A DNA stretch of 64,000 nucleotides from Candidatus Eisenbergiella merdavium (GTDB taxonomy: Bacteria > Bacillota > Clostridia > Lachnospirales > Lachnospiraceae). The number at the start of each line of letters is the position of its first letter. Within the stretch, counting starts at the first letter, position 1. Below the pieces are notes generated by a model, which saw only the letters and a list, made by a program, of their open reading frames with translations, was not told where the DNA came from and made no database searches. The position numbers and the translations under genes were made by a program. Positions 25,512-34,589 of the stretch are shown here, piece after piece. The DNA lies in NCBI GenBank assembly GCA_019119595.1, contig DWWS01000040.1, forward strand, positions 62,001-126,000. The letters run 5' to 3'.

Positions 25512-26399
25512 ATGGAGAAACGCCAGATACCGATAGATGGGGAAATGAATGCTGTTGTGGAGTACGATGAGAGCTTCCGCTTCCTGTTTTCACAGGATGA
25601 TCTGAGTGAATACAACAAGGGCTTCGTTAACTGGCACAGACAGCCTACGATTGAGATTTCCGTAGTCTGTGAGGGAGCGGTAAACGTATATGTGCTGCAG
25701 CAGGAGCAGACGGTAACGGCCGGGGACGGCTTTATTACCATGCCGGGCTTTCTGCATTCCATCCGGCCCGCGCCGGGACATGACGCCGCCCGCTATTTTA
25801 CGCTGATCTTTCATCCGGAGATCCTTTACGGGTTTCGGGGAAGCTATTTTGACAAAGCCTACTACCGTCCGGTGGCGGACCGCAATACGCCGCTTTTTCT
25901 GCTCAGGAAAGAGGATGCATGGACGCAGGAGGTATTCTGTGAGCTGAGCCAGGTGGCTGAGCATTGCCCGGATACCTCCCCTGCATTCCGCTTAAAGACC
26001 CAGCATATTCTGCAGGATGTATGGGCGCTGTTCGCGTCCGCGCTTCCGGCCCCGGAAACGGTGCGGACGCCGCCCAATACCCGCAGGATCCTGGAGCTGG
26101 TGGCTTATCTTCATGAGCATTATGCGGAGAAATTTTCGCTTGCGGCGCTGGCGGAAAGCGTATCCATGAGCCGAAGCGAATGCTGCCGCTATTTCAGAAG
26201 GATGATGAACATGACGATCACGGAGTATCTGCTGGAATATCGCCTGACCAAAGCGGCGGCCCTGCTGGAAGCCTCCGGACTCAGCATTACGGAAATCGCC
26301 GGACGGACCGGCTTCTGCGACGTCAGCTATTTCATCAAAATGTTCCGGCAGAAGACCGGGATCACGCCGAAAGCCTATTCCGCCATATACGGCCATTGA
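25512..26399 (+). CDS. AraC family transcriptional regulator
   Basis: 295 residues with the start behind GGGAGGTACAG; in-frame codons from 25464 lack conservation. The N-terminal half is a cupin-type sensing domain (QPTIEISVVCEGAVNVYVLQ, DGFITMPGFLHSIRP). The C-terminal 100 residues are the double helix-turn-helix: FSLAALAESVSMSRSECCRYFRR and LSITEIAGRTGFCDVSYFIKMF, ending GITPKAY. It is divergent from the MATE gene and followed by the fucosidase gene, so it may control either; the ligand could be a sugar. Confidence 0.92.
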   Translation: MEKRQIPIDGEMNAVVEYDESFRFLFSQDDLSEYNKGFVNWHRQPTIEISVVCEGAVNVYVLQQEQTVTAGDGFITMPGFLHSIRPAPGHDAARYFTLIFHPEILYGFRGSYFDKAYYRPVADRNTPLFLLRKEDAWTQEVFCELSQVAEHCPDTSPAFRLKTQHILQDVWALFASALPAPETVRTPPNTRRILELVAYLHEHYAEKFSLAALAESVSMSRSECCRYFRRMMNMTITEYLLEYRLTKAAALLEASGLSITEIAGRTGFCDVSYFIKMFRQKTGITPKAYSAIYGH

Positions 26400-26447
26400 T
26401 GCTGCAGGCCTCAACAGAATGGTTTGCGCTGTCAGTTTTATTAACAG

Positions 26448-26477
26448 TTTACAATTCCCCCCCAAATACATTATAAT
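26448..26477 (+). promoter_or_regulatory. Promoter of the fucosidase gene
   Basis: TTTACA and TATAAT with an 18-base spacer, 49 bases before the start codon. A run of seven C lies within the spacer. Confidence 0.65.
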
Positions 26478-26525
26478 CTATGTGATCACAGAAGCGGGCA
26501 CGCAAAAAAGCTAAGGAGAATGAAA

Positions 26526-27548
26526 ATGGAGCATGACATGATCAGACAGATCCCTGCGTTAGTACCCAATGCCGGTCAAAGGGCGCAGATCGAGAGAAAG
26601 TTTGGAATGTTTATACATTTTGGGATAAATACATTTGGAAATGTGGAATGGTCTCATGGAGATATTCTGGCCGAACGGTATCGGCCTGCGGAAATAGCTG
26701 CGGACGAATGGGTCAGGACGGCCTTTGAGGCCGGAATGAATTATGTGGTTCTGGTGACCAAGCATCATGACGGTTTCTGTCTATGGGATACTGCTTATAC
26801 GGATTATTGCGTAAGAGAGTCCGGGAATCCGACAGATGTAGTGAAAGAGGTTTCAAAGGCCTGTGAAAAATATGGTGTAAAACTGGGGCTGTACTATTCA
26901 TTATGGGACAGAAATTGCAGAGACTATAAAAATAACTTTCAGGATGGCTATATTCCTTATATGAAAAAACAGTTGACGGAGCTTTTGGACGGCCGTTACG
27001 GTGAGGTGGTGGAGTTATGGCTTGACGGTTCATGGGATAAAGCGAGACAGGAATGGCACTTTGAAGAAATTTATGATCTCGTGAAACGGCTGCAGCCTGC
27101 CTGTCAGATTGGCATCAACCATACGGTAGGAGACGATTTTGGTATTGCCTGCGGTCCTGAGGAACCTCGTTATCTGCCGAAAAATTATCAGAATAATGAT
27201 CCGTTAAGGATGTTCCCCAGCGATTTTCGCCTCTGGGATCCTCATATGTGCCGTGCGGATGATCCGAAGATTTATACCTACCAGGGAAACAGCTATTATC
27301 TGCCCTTCGAAATGACCGTTTGTTCCAGAACCGGTTTCAGCTGGTTTTATTCAAATGCTTATGAGGAAAAGGCTTTTCTCGATGTAGAAGAAACGGTACA
27401 GAATATCAAGACTCTTTTTGCGGCAGAGAATATGGCTGTTATCAATATGCCGCCGGATACTACCGGGCATCTTGTACAGGGAGATGTGGATCACTTAATG
27501 GAAATTTCGGAAAAGCTGGGACTTAGAAGAGTCGGGCAGAAAATATAA
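26526..27548 (+). CDS. GH29 alpha-L-fucosidase, catalytic domain only
   Basis: Predicted retaining alpha-L-fucosidase, releasing fucose from host glycans or plant material. 340 residues, the length of the GH29 catalytic barrel without the C-terminal beta-sandwich. Motifs: KFGMFIHFGINTFGN, VVLVTKHHDGFCLWD, KLGLYYSLWD, and VVELWLDGSWDK, where the Asp of WLDG is the expected nucleophile. No signal peptide, so it is probably intracellular. Start ATG 26526 is seven bases after AAGGAG; ATG 26520 is too close. The gene is clearly more A+T-rich than its neighbours (frequent ttt, aat, gat codons), suggesting recent transfer. It has its own promoter and terminator. Confidence 0.85.
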   Translation: MEHDMIRQIPALVPNAGQRAQIERKFGMFIHFGINTFGNVEWSHGDILAERYRPAEIAADEWVRTAFEAGMNYVVLVTKHHDGFCLWDTAYTDYCVRESGNPTDVVKEVSKACEKYGVKLGLYYSLWDRNCRDYKNNFQDGYIPYMKKQLTELLDGRYGEVVELWLDGSWDKARQEWHFEEIYDLVKRLQPACQIGINHTVGDDFGIACGPEEPRYLPKNYQNNDPLRMFPSDFRLWDPHMCRADDPKIYTYQGNSYYLPFEMTVCSRTGFSWFYSNAYEEKAFLDVEETVQNIKTLFAAENMAVINMPPDTTGHLVQGDVDHLMEISEKLGLRRVGQKI

Positions 27549-27594
27549 AGCCCTGAAAGCGGAAGCCTTCGGTTTATGAAGAAGGTTTATTCAC

Positions 27595-27627
27595 AGCGGA
27601 ACCAGCGAAGCGCCGTTCCGCTTTTTT
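27595..27627 (+). terminator. Terminator after the fucosidase gene
   Basis: AGCGGAAC (27595-27602) pairs with GTTCCGCT (27615-27622), followed by six T. Confidence 0.85.
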
Positions 27628-27684
27628 CACCGAGCCCATTCACAAAATTCACCCTGCTCGTCCACAAAAAAGGAGAGAATCCCT

Positions 27685-28878
27685 ATGAATCCAGATACAT
27701 CCCATAAAAAACGCATTTTTCTCATCGTCCTTGACAGCGTGGGCATCGGCGCGGAGCCGGACGCTGCCGAGTACGGAGACGAAGGAACCAATACCCTAAA
27801 AAGCGCGGCCTCAAGCCCGTATTTTCACATGCCGAACATGGCGTCTCTTGGCCTGTTCAACATCGAAGGCATCGACTGGCGCCCTTCCGCGGCTTCGCCT
27901 TTTGGGGCCGTCGCCCGCATGCGGGAAGCATCCAAAGGGAAGGATACCACCATCGGACACTGGGAGATCGCGGGCATCCGTTCACAGCGTCCGCTTCCCA
28001 CCTATCCGGAGGGCTTCCCGCAGGAGATCCTGGAGGAATTTTCCCGGCGCACCGGAAGGGGCATTCTGTGTAACCGGCCCTATTCCGGAACAGACGTCAT
28101 AAGGGATTACGGCGACGAGCACGTAAGGACCGGAAAGCTCATCGTCTATACCTCGGCGGACAGCGTGTTCCAGATCGCCGCCCACGAAAGCGTCATCCCT
28201 CCGGAAACCCTGTACGAATACTGCCGGATCGCCAGAGAGCTTCTGACGGGGGAACACGGCGTGGGCCGGGTGATCGCCCGCCCCTTCGAGGGAGAGAGCG
28301 GCCATTACGTGAGAACGCCCCGCCGCCATGATTTTTCTCTCCAGCCTCCCGCTGTGAATATGCTGGATCAGCTGAAGGAAAACGGATATGACGTGATCGC
28401 GGTGGGGAAAATTTTTGATATCTTCGCCGGAAAGGGAATCACGGAGCATGTTTACACTGCGGGGAACGCGGAAGGCATGCAGAGGACGTTGGAATACCAG
28501 AGCCGGGATTTTGAGGGGCTCTGTTTCATCAATCTGGTGGATTATGACATGCTCTATGGACACAGAAACGATATTGACGGCTATGCGAAGGCTCTGACCG
28601 CCTTTGACGAGTGGCTGCCCTCCTTCCTGGAAAACTTGCGTCCGGACGACGTTCTCATGATCACCGCCGACCACGGCTGCGATCCCGGCTATACCGTGTC
28701 CACCGATCATTCCAGGGAATATACGCCGCTTGTGATCTATGGAGAAAGAATCGCGCCCGTCAATCTGGGAACCAGACCGACCTTCTCGGATATCGGCGCC
28801 ACGGTGCTGGACTATTTCGGGATCCGCCCGCGCTTTGAGGCTGAAAGCGTCCTGCCGGCAATTTTTAATCCCACGTAA
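27685..28878 (+). CDS. deoB: Phosphopentomutase
   Basis: Interconverts (deoxy)ribose 1- and 5-phosphates in nucleoside salvage. 397 residues. Metal-binding signatures of the alkaline-phosphatase superfamily: FLIVLDSVGIGAEPDA at the N-terminus, the phospho-acceptor region GKDTTIGHWEIAG near residue 95, then VMITADHGCDP-type DHG and TVSTDHSREYTPL near the C-terminus. The start follows AAAAGGAGAGAATCCCT. It is monocistronic, without the usual purine phosphorylase next to it. The stop codon is the first triplet of a 15-bp tandem repeat. Confidence 0.95.
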   Translation: MNPDTSHKKRIFLIVLDSVGIGAEPDAAEYGDEGTNTLKSAASSPYFHMPNMASLGLFNIEGIDWRPSAASPFGAVARMREASKGKDTTIGHWEIAGIRSQRPLPTYPEGFPQEILEEFSRRTGRGILCNRPYSGTDVIRDYGDEHVRTGKLIVYTSADSVFQIAAHESVIPPETLYEYCRIARELLTGEHGVGRVIARPFEGESGHYVRTPRRHDFSLQPPAVNMLDQLKENGYDVIAVGKIFDIFAGKGITEHVYTAGNAEGMQRTLEYQSRDFEGLCFINLVDYDMLYGHRNDIDGYAKALTAFDEWLPSFLENLRPDDVLMITADHGCDPGYTVSTDHSREYTPLVIYGERIAPVNLGTRPTFSDIGATVLDYFGIRPRFEAESVLPAIFNPT

Positions 28879-28980
28879 GGCGGCGCAGCGCAATGCAGCA
28901 CAGTGCAATGCAGCACAGTGCAATGCAGTACAGCGCAATACAGCGCAGCGTAATGCGACGCAGCGTTAAGCGACGCAGGA
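28876..28980 (+). repeat. Seven 15-bp tandem repeats starting at the deoB stop codon
   Basis: Units of 15 bases run without gaps: TAAGGCGGCGCAGCG, CAATGCAGCACAGTG twice, CAATGCAGTACAGCG, CAATACAGCGCAGCG, TAATGCGACGCAGCG, TTAAGCGACGCAGGA. Unit 1 begins with the TAA stop of deoB. There are no spacers, so this is not a CRISPR. It fills most of the gap before prfC. Confidence 0.9.
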
Positions 28981-29072
28981 ACGGCGTTCGTGCCAGAGAA
29001 GAACGGACATTTCACAATAAAAATATAAATTGGAAATAAATGCCGCTGCGGCGGCGGAAGGAAACAGGAACA

Positions 29073-30668
29073 GTGAGCGATTTAAGAACAGAGATAAACA
29101 GAAGAAGAACCTTTGCCATCATTTCCCACCCGGACGCGGGAAAAACCACGCTGACCGAGAAATTTCTGCTTTACGGCGGAGCGATCAACCTGGCGGGCAG
29201 CGTCAAGGGAAAAGCGACCGCGCGCCACGCAGTGAGCGACTGGATGGAGATCGAGAAGGAGAGAGGTATTTCCGTCACTTCCTCCGTTCTCCAGTTTGAA
29301 TATGACGGATTCTGCATCAACATTCTGGATACGCCGGGACATCAGGACTTCTCCGAAGATACCTACCGGACGCTGATGGCGGCGGATTCCGCGGTCATGG
29401 TCATCGACGCCTCTAAGGGCGTGGAGGCGCAGACAAGAAAGCTGTTCAAGGTCTGCGTGATGCGCAAGATCCCGATCTTTACTTTTATCAATAAAATGGA
29501 CCGGGACGCCAACGATACCTTCGACCTGCTGGACGAGATCGAGAAGGAGCTTGGCATCGCCACCTGCCCTAAGAACTGGCCCATCGGCTCCGGAAAGGAA
29601 TTTAAGGGCGTTTACGACAGAGACAGAGGCTGTGTCATCACCTATTCCGATACGGAAAAGGGAACGAAGGAGGGACAGGCCACGGAAATCCCTCTTTCGG
29701 ATACGGATACCCTGCGTCAGTTCATCGGAGAAGACGCCATGGAAAAGCTTCTGGAGGAGGTGGAGCTGCTGGACGGGGCCAGCGCGGAATTTGACCTGGA
29801 TGAGGTCAGAAGCGGCGATCTGACGCCCGTATTTTTCGGCTCCGCCCTCACCAACTTCGGCGTGGAGATCTTCCTGCAGCACTTCCTGGAAATGACGACT
29901 CCGCCGCTGGCAAGACGGGCGGACTGCGGTCTTGTAGACCCGGTGGAGCATGATTTTTCCGCCTTCGTGTTCAAGATCCAGGCCAACATGAACAAGGCCC
30001 ACCGGGATCGAATCGCCTTCATGCGCATCTGCTCCGGCAGATTTGACGCGAGCATGGAGGTGAAGCATGTGCAGGGCGGCCGGGTGATGCGCCTTTCCCA
30101 GCCCCAGCAGCTGATGGCGAGCGAGCGTAAGATCCTGGACGAGGCCTGGGCGGGAGACATCATCGGCGTATTCGATCCCGGCATTTTCTCCATCGGAGAT
30201 ACGCTCTGCATGCCAAAGGAAAGCTTTGCCTACGAGGGAATCCCCACCTTTGCCCCGGAGCATTTCGCCAGGGTGCGTCAGGTGGATACCATGAAAAGAA
30301 AGCAGTTCGTCAAGGGAATCACCCAGATCGCCCAGGAGGGCGCCATCCAGATCTTCCAGGAATACAACACGGGCCTGGAGGAGATCATCGTTGGCGTGGT
30401 GGGCGTTCTGCAGTTCGACGTGCTCAAATACCGCCTGAACAACGAATACAACGTGGAGATCCGGCTGGAGCCGCTGCCCTATGAGCACATCCGCTGGATT
30501 GAAAACAAGGAGGATTTCGATCTGGATAAGCTGACCGGAACCTCGGATATGAAGAAGGTAAAGGACATGAAAGGAAACCCGCTGCTTCTGTTCATCAACG
30601 AATGGAGCGTTGGCATGACGGTGGACAGAAACAAGGGCCTGATATTGACGGAATTTAGCAGGAATTAA
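29073..30668 (+). CDS. prfC: Peptide chain release factor 3
   Basis: Translational GTPase that recycles RF1/RF2 after termination. GTG start (VSDLRTEINRRRTFAIISHP) behind AACAGGAAC gives 531 residues; the frame is open from 29040 but starts in a hairpin region. G1 SHPDAGKTTLTE, G3 DTPGHQDFSEDTYR and G4 NKMDRD are intact, and the RF3 insert KNWPIGSGKEFKGVYDR separates it from EF-G. Not all Clostridia have RF3. It is monocistronic. Confidence 0.95.
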   Translation: MSDLRTEINRRRTFAIISHPDAGKTTLTEKFLLYGGAINLAGSVKGKATARHAVSDWMEIEKERGISVTSSVLQFEYDGFCINILDTPGHQDFSEDTYRTLMAADSAVMVIDASKGVEAQTRKLFKVCVMRKIPIFTFINKMDRDANDTFDLLDEIEKELGIATCPKNWPIGSGKEFKGVYDRDRGCVITYSDTEKGTKEGQATEIPLSDTDTLRQFIGEDAMEKLLEEVELLDGASAEFDLDEVRSGDLTPVFFGSALTNFGVEIFLQHFLEMTTPPLARRADCGLVDPVEHDFSAFVFKIQANMNKAHRDRIAFMRICSGRFDASMEVKHVQGGRVMRLSQPQQLMASERKILDEAWAGDIIGVFDPGIFSIGDTLCMPKESFAYEGIPTFAPEHFARVRQVDTMKRKQFVKGITQIAQEGAIQIFQEYNTGLEEIIVGVVGVLQFDVLKYRLNNEYNVEIRLEPLPYEHIRWIENKEDFDLDKLTGTSDMKKVKDMKGNPLLLFINEWSVGMTVDRNKGLILTEFSRN

Positions 30669-30676
30669 GGAAAGAA

Positions 30677-30709
30677 TCCCCGCCCGCCGCTGCATCGGTA
30701 TGGCGGGGA
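30677..30709 (+). promoter_or_regulatory. Hairpin after prfC, ahead of the next ribosome site
   Basis: TCCCCGCC (30677-30684) pairs with GGCGGGGA (30702-30709). AAAATG follows instead of a T-tract, so it is a poor terminator; the AGGAGG of the next gene begins about 10 bases later. Confidence 0.5.
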
Positions 30710-30729
30710 AAATGAAACAGGAGGTTGGA

Positions 30730-32172
30730 ATGAGAAAGCTCCGGGAAGCTCTGAAGACGCTGCTTCCTGCCGCCGGGATCGCTGCAGCGGTTTATTTTGC
30801 GGCATCCGTCCTCTTTGCCCGGACAATGCCGGATACGACAGCCGGACAAGAAACGCCCGCCGCGTCGGGAACCCCCGCCCAGGAGGAAAATGCCATCTGG
30901 CCGGAAATGACCGCAGGGGCAGAGATATCTGCCGGACAAGGAATGGCCGCCGAGGCGGAGACATCTGCCGGACAAGGAGCGGCCGCTATGTTGGAGACCT
31001 CCGCCGGACAAGAAACGCCCGCCCGAACGGAAGCGTCAGAGCACACGCGGCAGGAAGATCGGACAAAAGAGGAAGACCGGACAAAGGAGGAAACCGGGGG
31101 AGGCGCTCCGGCGGAGGAGGCACAGGCGGACGGCAGCGTTTCGGATGCCGTTCCTGACGATGGCTATGCTCGTTCCCGGCTGGGAGCGGAGGATGCGGCC
31201 CTGTATCAGGAGCTTTATGAGGCGGTTACGGGTTTTTCCGAAAACACGCCTCTTTCCGTATGGGATGCGGAGCGGATCGAAAGGGTATTTGCCTGTATGC
31301 TGGCGGATCATCCGGAGATTTTCTATGTGAACGGCTATACCCTCACCACACGGACCCTCGGGGAAATGGTCCAGGAGGTATCCTTTCAGGCAGTTTATAC
31401 CTTTACACAGGCGGAGGCCCGGGAGCGGGCGGCGCGGGTCGGGGAGGCGGCGGATGCCGTTCTTTCCTCCCTCACACCGGATATGGACGACTACGAAAAG
31501 CTGAAGCTTCTGTATGAGGCGGTGGTCCTGGGTACGGAGTATGACCTGAACGCGCCGGAAAATCAGACGCTCTGTTCCGTTTTTCTCTATGGAAGATCGG
31601 TCTGCCAGGGCTATGCGAAGGCATTTCAGTATCTCTGTCAGAGGGCGGGGATCCCTGCGGTACTGGTAACGGGTACGGTGAATGCCGGAGAGCCCCACGC
31701 CTGGACTGCGGTGCGCTGTAACGGAGCGTGGTACTATGCGGATCCTGCCTGGGGAGATGTGAGCTATCAGACGAAGGACGGCGGGGAGCAGGATCCGGAA
31801 GGCAGTCTGGCCGCCGGGCAGAAGGAGCAAGTGGATTACGGCTATTTTCTCGTTACCGCCCGGCAGCTTTTCCTCACCCATACGCCGGACGAAACCTTCC
31901 TCCTTCCGGAATGTACCAGTATGACGGATAACTATTACGTGCGTGAGGGACTTTATTTTTCGCAGGCCGATATGGAGCAGGCGGTGCGGGCCTTTGAAAG
32001 GGCGCTGCAGGAGGGCGCGAGCACGGTGACGTTTCAATGCGCGGACAGGGCTGTATATGAGGAGCTGTACGACAGGCTCCTTTCCGGCCAGGAGATCTTT
32101 CAGTATCTTGACCGGGCTTCGGTTTCCTATGCGGTATCGGAGGAACGGCTTGCGCTGACGTTTTTCTGGTAG
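30730..32172 (+). CDS. Secreted transglutaminase-like cysteine protease-fold protein
   Basis: 480 residues from MRKLREALKTLLPAAG, with AGGAGG nine bases upstream. One N-terminal hydrophobic segment (AAGIAAAVYFAASVLFA) anchors or exports it. A Thr/Ala/Glu/Gly-rich linker follows to about residue 145, with three near-identical 12-residue repeats (AEISAGQGMAAE type, 36-bp period). The C-terminal half is a transglutaminase core: Cys in SVCQGYAKAF near 292, His in EPHAWTAV near 322 and Asp in YADPAWGD near 337 form the expected triad. Such proteins in Clostridia are usually cell-wall or peptide modifying; the substrate is unknown. Confidence 0.85.
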   Translation: MRKLREALKTLLPAAGIAAAVYFAASVLFARTMPDTTAGQETPAASGTPAQEENAIWPEMTAGAEISAGQGMAAEAETSAGQGAAAMLETSAGQETPARTEASEHTRQEDRTKEEDRTKEETGGGAPAEEAQADGSVSDAVPDDGYARSRLGAEDAALYQELYEAVTGFSENTPLSVWDAERIERVFACMLADHPEIFYVNGYTLTTRTLGEMVQEVSFQAVYTFTQAEARERAARVGEAADAVLSSLTPDMDDYEKLKLLYEAVVLGTEYDLNAPENQTLCSVFLYGRSVCQGYAKAFQYLCQRAGIPAVLVTGTVNAGEPHAWTAVRCNGAWYYADPAWGDVSYQTKDGGEQDPEGSLAAGQKEQVDYGYFLVTARQLFLTHTPDETFLLPECTSMTDNYYVREGLYFSQADMEQAVRAFERALQEGASTVTFQCADRAVYEELYDRLLSGQEIFQYLDRASVSYAVSEERLALTFFW

Positions 32173-32271
32173 GGCGGCTCCGGCAGGGCTGCGCAAAGGC
32201 TTAAGGAGCCGTTCCGGCTCAGCCTGTGCCTGAGCTGGTACAGAGAGCAGGACGGACACGCCGAAAAACAC

Positions 32272-32300
32272 TTTGCAAAGGGAAGGTATTTTGTTATAAT
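32272..32300 (+). promoter_or_regulatory. Promoter of the Asp23-nusB block
   Basis: TTTGCA and TATAAT with a 17-base spacer, 30 bases before the start codon of the Asp23-family gene. Confidence 0.7.
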
Positions 32301-32330
32301 CAGTGTTATAGTGATAAAGGAGGCAGCCTT

Positions 32331-32720
32331 ATGGAAAAAGATACAAACAGAAACACCTATGTGTTGCAGGGAGACGACAGCATCGGCTCCGTACAGATTG
32401 CAGATGAGGTGGTCGCTATGATCGCTTCCCTCGCCGCCATGGAGGTGGAAGGCGTCTATTCCCTGGCGGGGAAGGTGACCAATGAGCTGATGAGCAAGGT
32501 GGGCGTCAAAAGTCTGACCAGAGGCGTGAAGGTCCAGGTAAACGCGGGGAATGTGAAGGTGGATCTGGCCCTGAGCCTGGAATATGGCTACAACATTCCG
32601 GGAACCAGCGCGAAGGTTCAGGAAAAGGTGAAGAACGCAATCGAAAACATGACGGGACTGACCGTTACGGATGTGAACATCCGGATCGTAAACGTCAATA
32701 TGGAGCCGGGCAGACAGTAA
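32331..32720 (+). CDS. Asp23/Gls24 family envelope stress protein (YqhY-like)
   Basis: 129 residues starting MEKDTNRNTYVLQGDDSIGS behind AAGGAGGCAGCCTT. The family core is seen: VQIADEVVAMIASLAAMEVEGVYSL, RGVKVQVNAGNVKVDLALSLEYGYNI, then VQEKVKNAIENMTGLTVTDVNIRIVNV. Homologues sit upstream of nusB in many Firmicutes (YqhY in Bacillus) and are linked to acetyl-CoA carboxylase control or envelope stress. The exact role is not known. Confidence 0.9.
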   Translation: MEKDTNRNTYVLQGDDSIGSVQIADEVVAMIASLAAMEVEGVYSLAGKVTNELMSKVGVKSLTRGVKVQVNAGNVKVDLALSLEYGYNIPGTSAKVQEKVKNAIENMTGLTVTDVNIRIVNVNMEPGRQ

Positions 32721-32727
32721 GAGGAGA

Positions 32728-32765
32728 ACGGTTCAGAGCTGTCTGAGCCGTAACGTGCCTTTTTT
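32728..32765 (+). terminator. Hairpin between the Asp23 gene and nusB
   Basis: ACGGTTCAGA (32728-32737) pairs with TCTGAGCCGT (32742-32751) through a 4-base loop with one G-U pair. A run of six T begins eight bases later, so termination may be partial. The following stretch up to nusB shows no gene. Confidence 0.5.
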
Positions 32766-32911
32766 GTGTTCGTCTGCGGGCGAACTCCAGAACGGAAGGC
32801 ATTTTTCCGGAAACGCGGGGCGGAGGGCCTTACGCGGATTGCTTCTATGAGGGGCGGTTCGCGGGCCCTCTGCCGTGCTTTCCTTTTGTTGCTGCAAAAA
32901 TGAGGATGAAG

Positions 32912-33310
32912 ATGGGCAGAAGAGAACAGAGAGAGCAGATATTCAAGCTGCTCTTCCGTGTGGAATTTAATGAAATAGAGGAGATGCCGGAGCAGTGCCG
33001 GCTTTTCTTTGAGGATGAGGAAAATGCGGCGGGTGCCGGAGACGAGGAATATATCAGGCAGAAGCTTGACGGGATCCTGGAAAAGCTTCCCCAGATCGAC
33101 GAAATGATCAGCACCACGGCGAAGGGATGGACCATTGACCGGATGGGAAAGGTGGAGCTTACTATCATCCGGCTTGCGGTCTATGAGATCAGATTTGACG
33201 AGAAGATCCCGGACAGCGTGGCGATCAATGAGGCGGTCGAGCTGGCGAAGAAATTCGGACAGGATGAATCCTCCGGCTTTGTGAACGGCGTGCTGGCCAG
33301 GTTCGTATAA
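32912..33310 (+). CDS. nusB: Transcription antitermination protein NusB
   Basis: NusB acts with NusE at boxA sequences of rRNA operons. MGRREQREQIFKLLFRVEFN opens a 132-residue all-helical protein with the typical IDEMISTTAKGWTIDRMGKVELTIIRLAVYE segment and PDSVAINEAVELAKKFG. An ATG 12 bases upstream is in frame; GAGGATGA favours 32912. First of the nusB-xseA-xseB-ispA-dxs run. Confidence 0.95.
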   Translation: MGRREQREQIFKLLFRVEFNEIEEMPEQCRLFFEDEENAAGAGDEEYIRQKLDGILEKLPQIDEMISTTAKGWTIDRMGKVELTIIRLAVYEIRFDEKIPDSVAINEAVELAKKFGQDESSGFVNGVLARFV

Positions 33311-33320
33311 GGATAGCTGA

Positions 33321-34589
33321 ATGAAAAACGTTTATTCGGTGGGGCAGGTGAATTCCTATATCCGGAACATGTTTTCCCAGGATTTCATGCTGCGAAGCAT
33401 TTATGTCAGAGGGGAAGTGAGCAACTGCAAGTATCATTCCTCCGGACATCTTTATTTTACGCTGAAGGACGAAAAAGGCTCGATCGCCTGCGTGATGTTT
33501 TCCGGGTACCGGAAAGGGCTGAAATTCCGCCTGGAGGAAGGACAGCAGGTGGTGGCGCTTGGAAGCGTGGAGGTTTACGAGCGCGACGGAAAATATCAGC
33601 TATACGCGAAAGAAATCATTCCGGACGGGGCAGGCTGGTTATATGAGAAATTTGAGCGGCTGAAAAAGGAGCTTGCGGAGCGCGGCCTGTTCGCGCCCGA
33701 GTACAAACAGCCGGTTCCCAAATACATTCGTACCCTGGGGGTGGTGACAGCGCCTGCCGGGGCGGCGGTGCAGGATATCATCAACATCACGCACCGGAGG
33801 AATCCCTATGTGCAGATCATCCTGTATCCGGCCATCGTGCAGGGCGATCAGGCGGTCCCAAGCATCGTGAACGGCATCCGCGCGCTGGAGCGCATCGGCG
33901 TGGATGTGATGATCGTGGGCCGCGGCGGCGGCTCCATCGAGGATCTGTGGGCCTTCAACGACGAAGCGGTGGCCCAGGCGGTGTTCGACTGCACGGTTCC
34001 CGTCATTTCGGCGGTGGGACATGAAACGGATACCACCATCATCGATTTTGTCTCCGATCTGCGTGCCCCCACGCCCTCCGCGGCGGCGGAGCTTGCGGTG
34101 TATGACGTGCGCTCCTTCCTTGCGCTTCTTTCGGATAAAAAGGAAGGGCTTGACCGCAGGATGAAAAGCCGGCTTGACCGGGAAAAGCTGCGCCTTGGAC
34201 ACATGAAGCAGCGGATGCAGTATGTGAGCCCCGCGAACCGGATCCGGGAAAAGAGGATGCGCGCCCTGCGGCTGGAGGAAGACCTGAACGCGGCCATGCA
34301 ACGCGTCCTGGAGGAGCGCCGGGGCAGGCTCAGGCTCTATGCGGAGAGGCTGAAAGGTCTGTCTCCGCTTGACAAGCTGTGCCAGGGCTTTTCCCATGTG
34401 GAGGACGAAAAGGGGCGGACGGTTTCGGACATTGAAAGGGTGCGCCCGGGCGACCTTCTGACCATTTACATGAAAAACGGAAGGGCGTTTGCCGAGGTGA
34501 AGGAAACGGCGGCCTGGGATCCGCAGGAACTGCAGGGCCGTCCGGCGCAGGAAGCGAGGGAAGAAAATGCCGGTGAAGAAAAAGAGTGA
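33321..34589 (+). CDS. xseA: Exodeoxyribonuclease VII large subunit
   Basis: Catalytic subunit of the single-strand DNA exonuclease. 422 residues: an N-terminal OB-fold (VNSYIRNMFSQDFMLRSIYVRGEVSNCK ... SGHLYFTLKDEKGSI), the catalytic domain with VIVGRGGGSIEDLWAFN and SAVGHETDTTIIDFVSDLRAPTPSAAAE, then a coiled-coil region binding XseB. Ten bases after nusB; it overlaps xseB by 23 bases. Confidence 0.95.
   Translation: MKNVYSVGQVNSYIRNMFSQDFMLRSIYVRGEVSNCKYHSSGHLYFTLKDEKGSIACVMFSGYRKGLKFRLEEGQQVVALGSVEVYERDGKYQLYAKEIIPDGAGWLYEKFERLKKELAERGLFAPEYKQPVPKYIRTLGVVTAPAGAAVQDIINITHRRNPYVQIILYPAIVQGDQAVPSIVNGIRALERIGVDVMIVGRGGGSIEDLWAFNDEAVAQAVFDCTVPVISAVGHETDTTIIDFVSDLRAPTPSAAAELAVYDVRSFLALLSDKKEGLDRRMKSRLDREKLRLGHMKQRMQYVSPANRIREKRMRALRLEEDLNAAMQRVLEERRGRLRLYAERLKGLSPLDKLCQGFSHVEDEKGRTVSDIERVRPGDLLTIYMKNGRAFAEVKETAAWDPQELQGRPAQEAREENAGEEKE

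Noticed and set aside
28876..28980. CRISPR-like array
   Set aside because: Units are 15 bp and contiguous, with no spacers and no cas genes.
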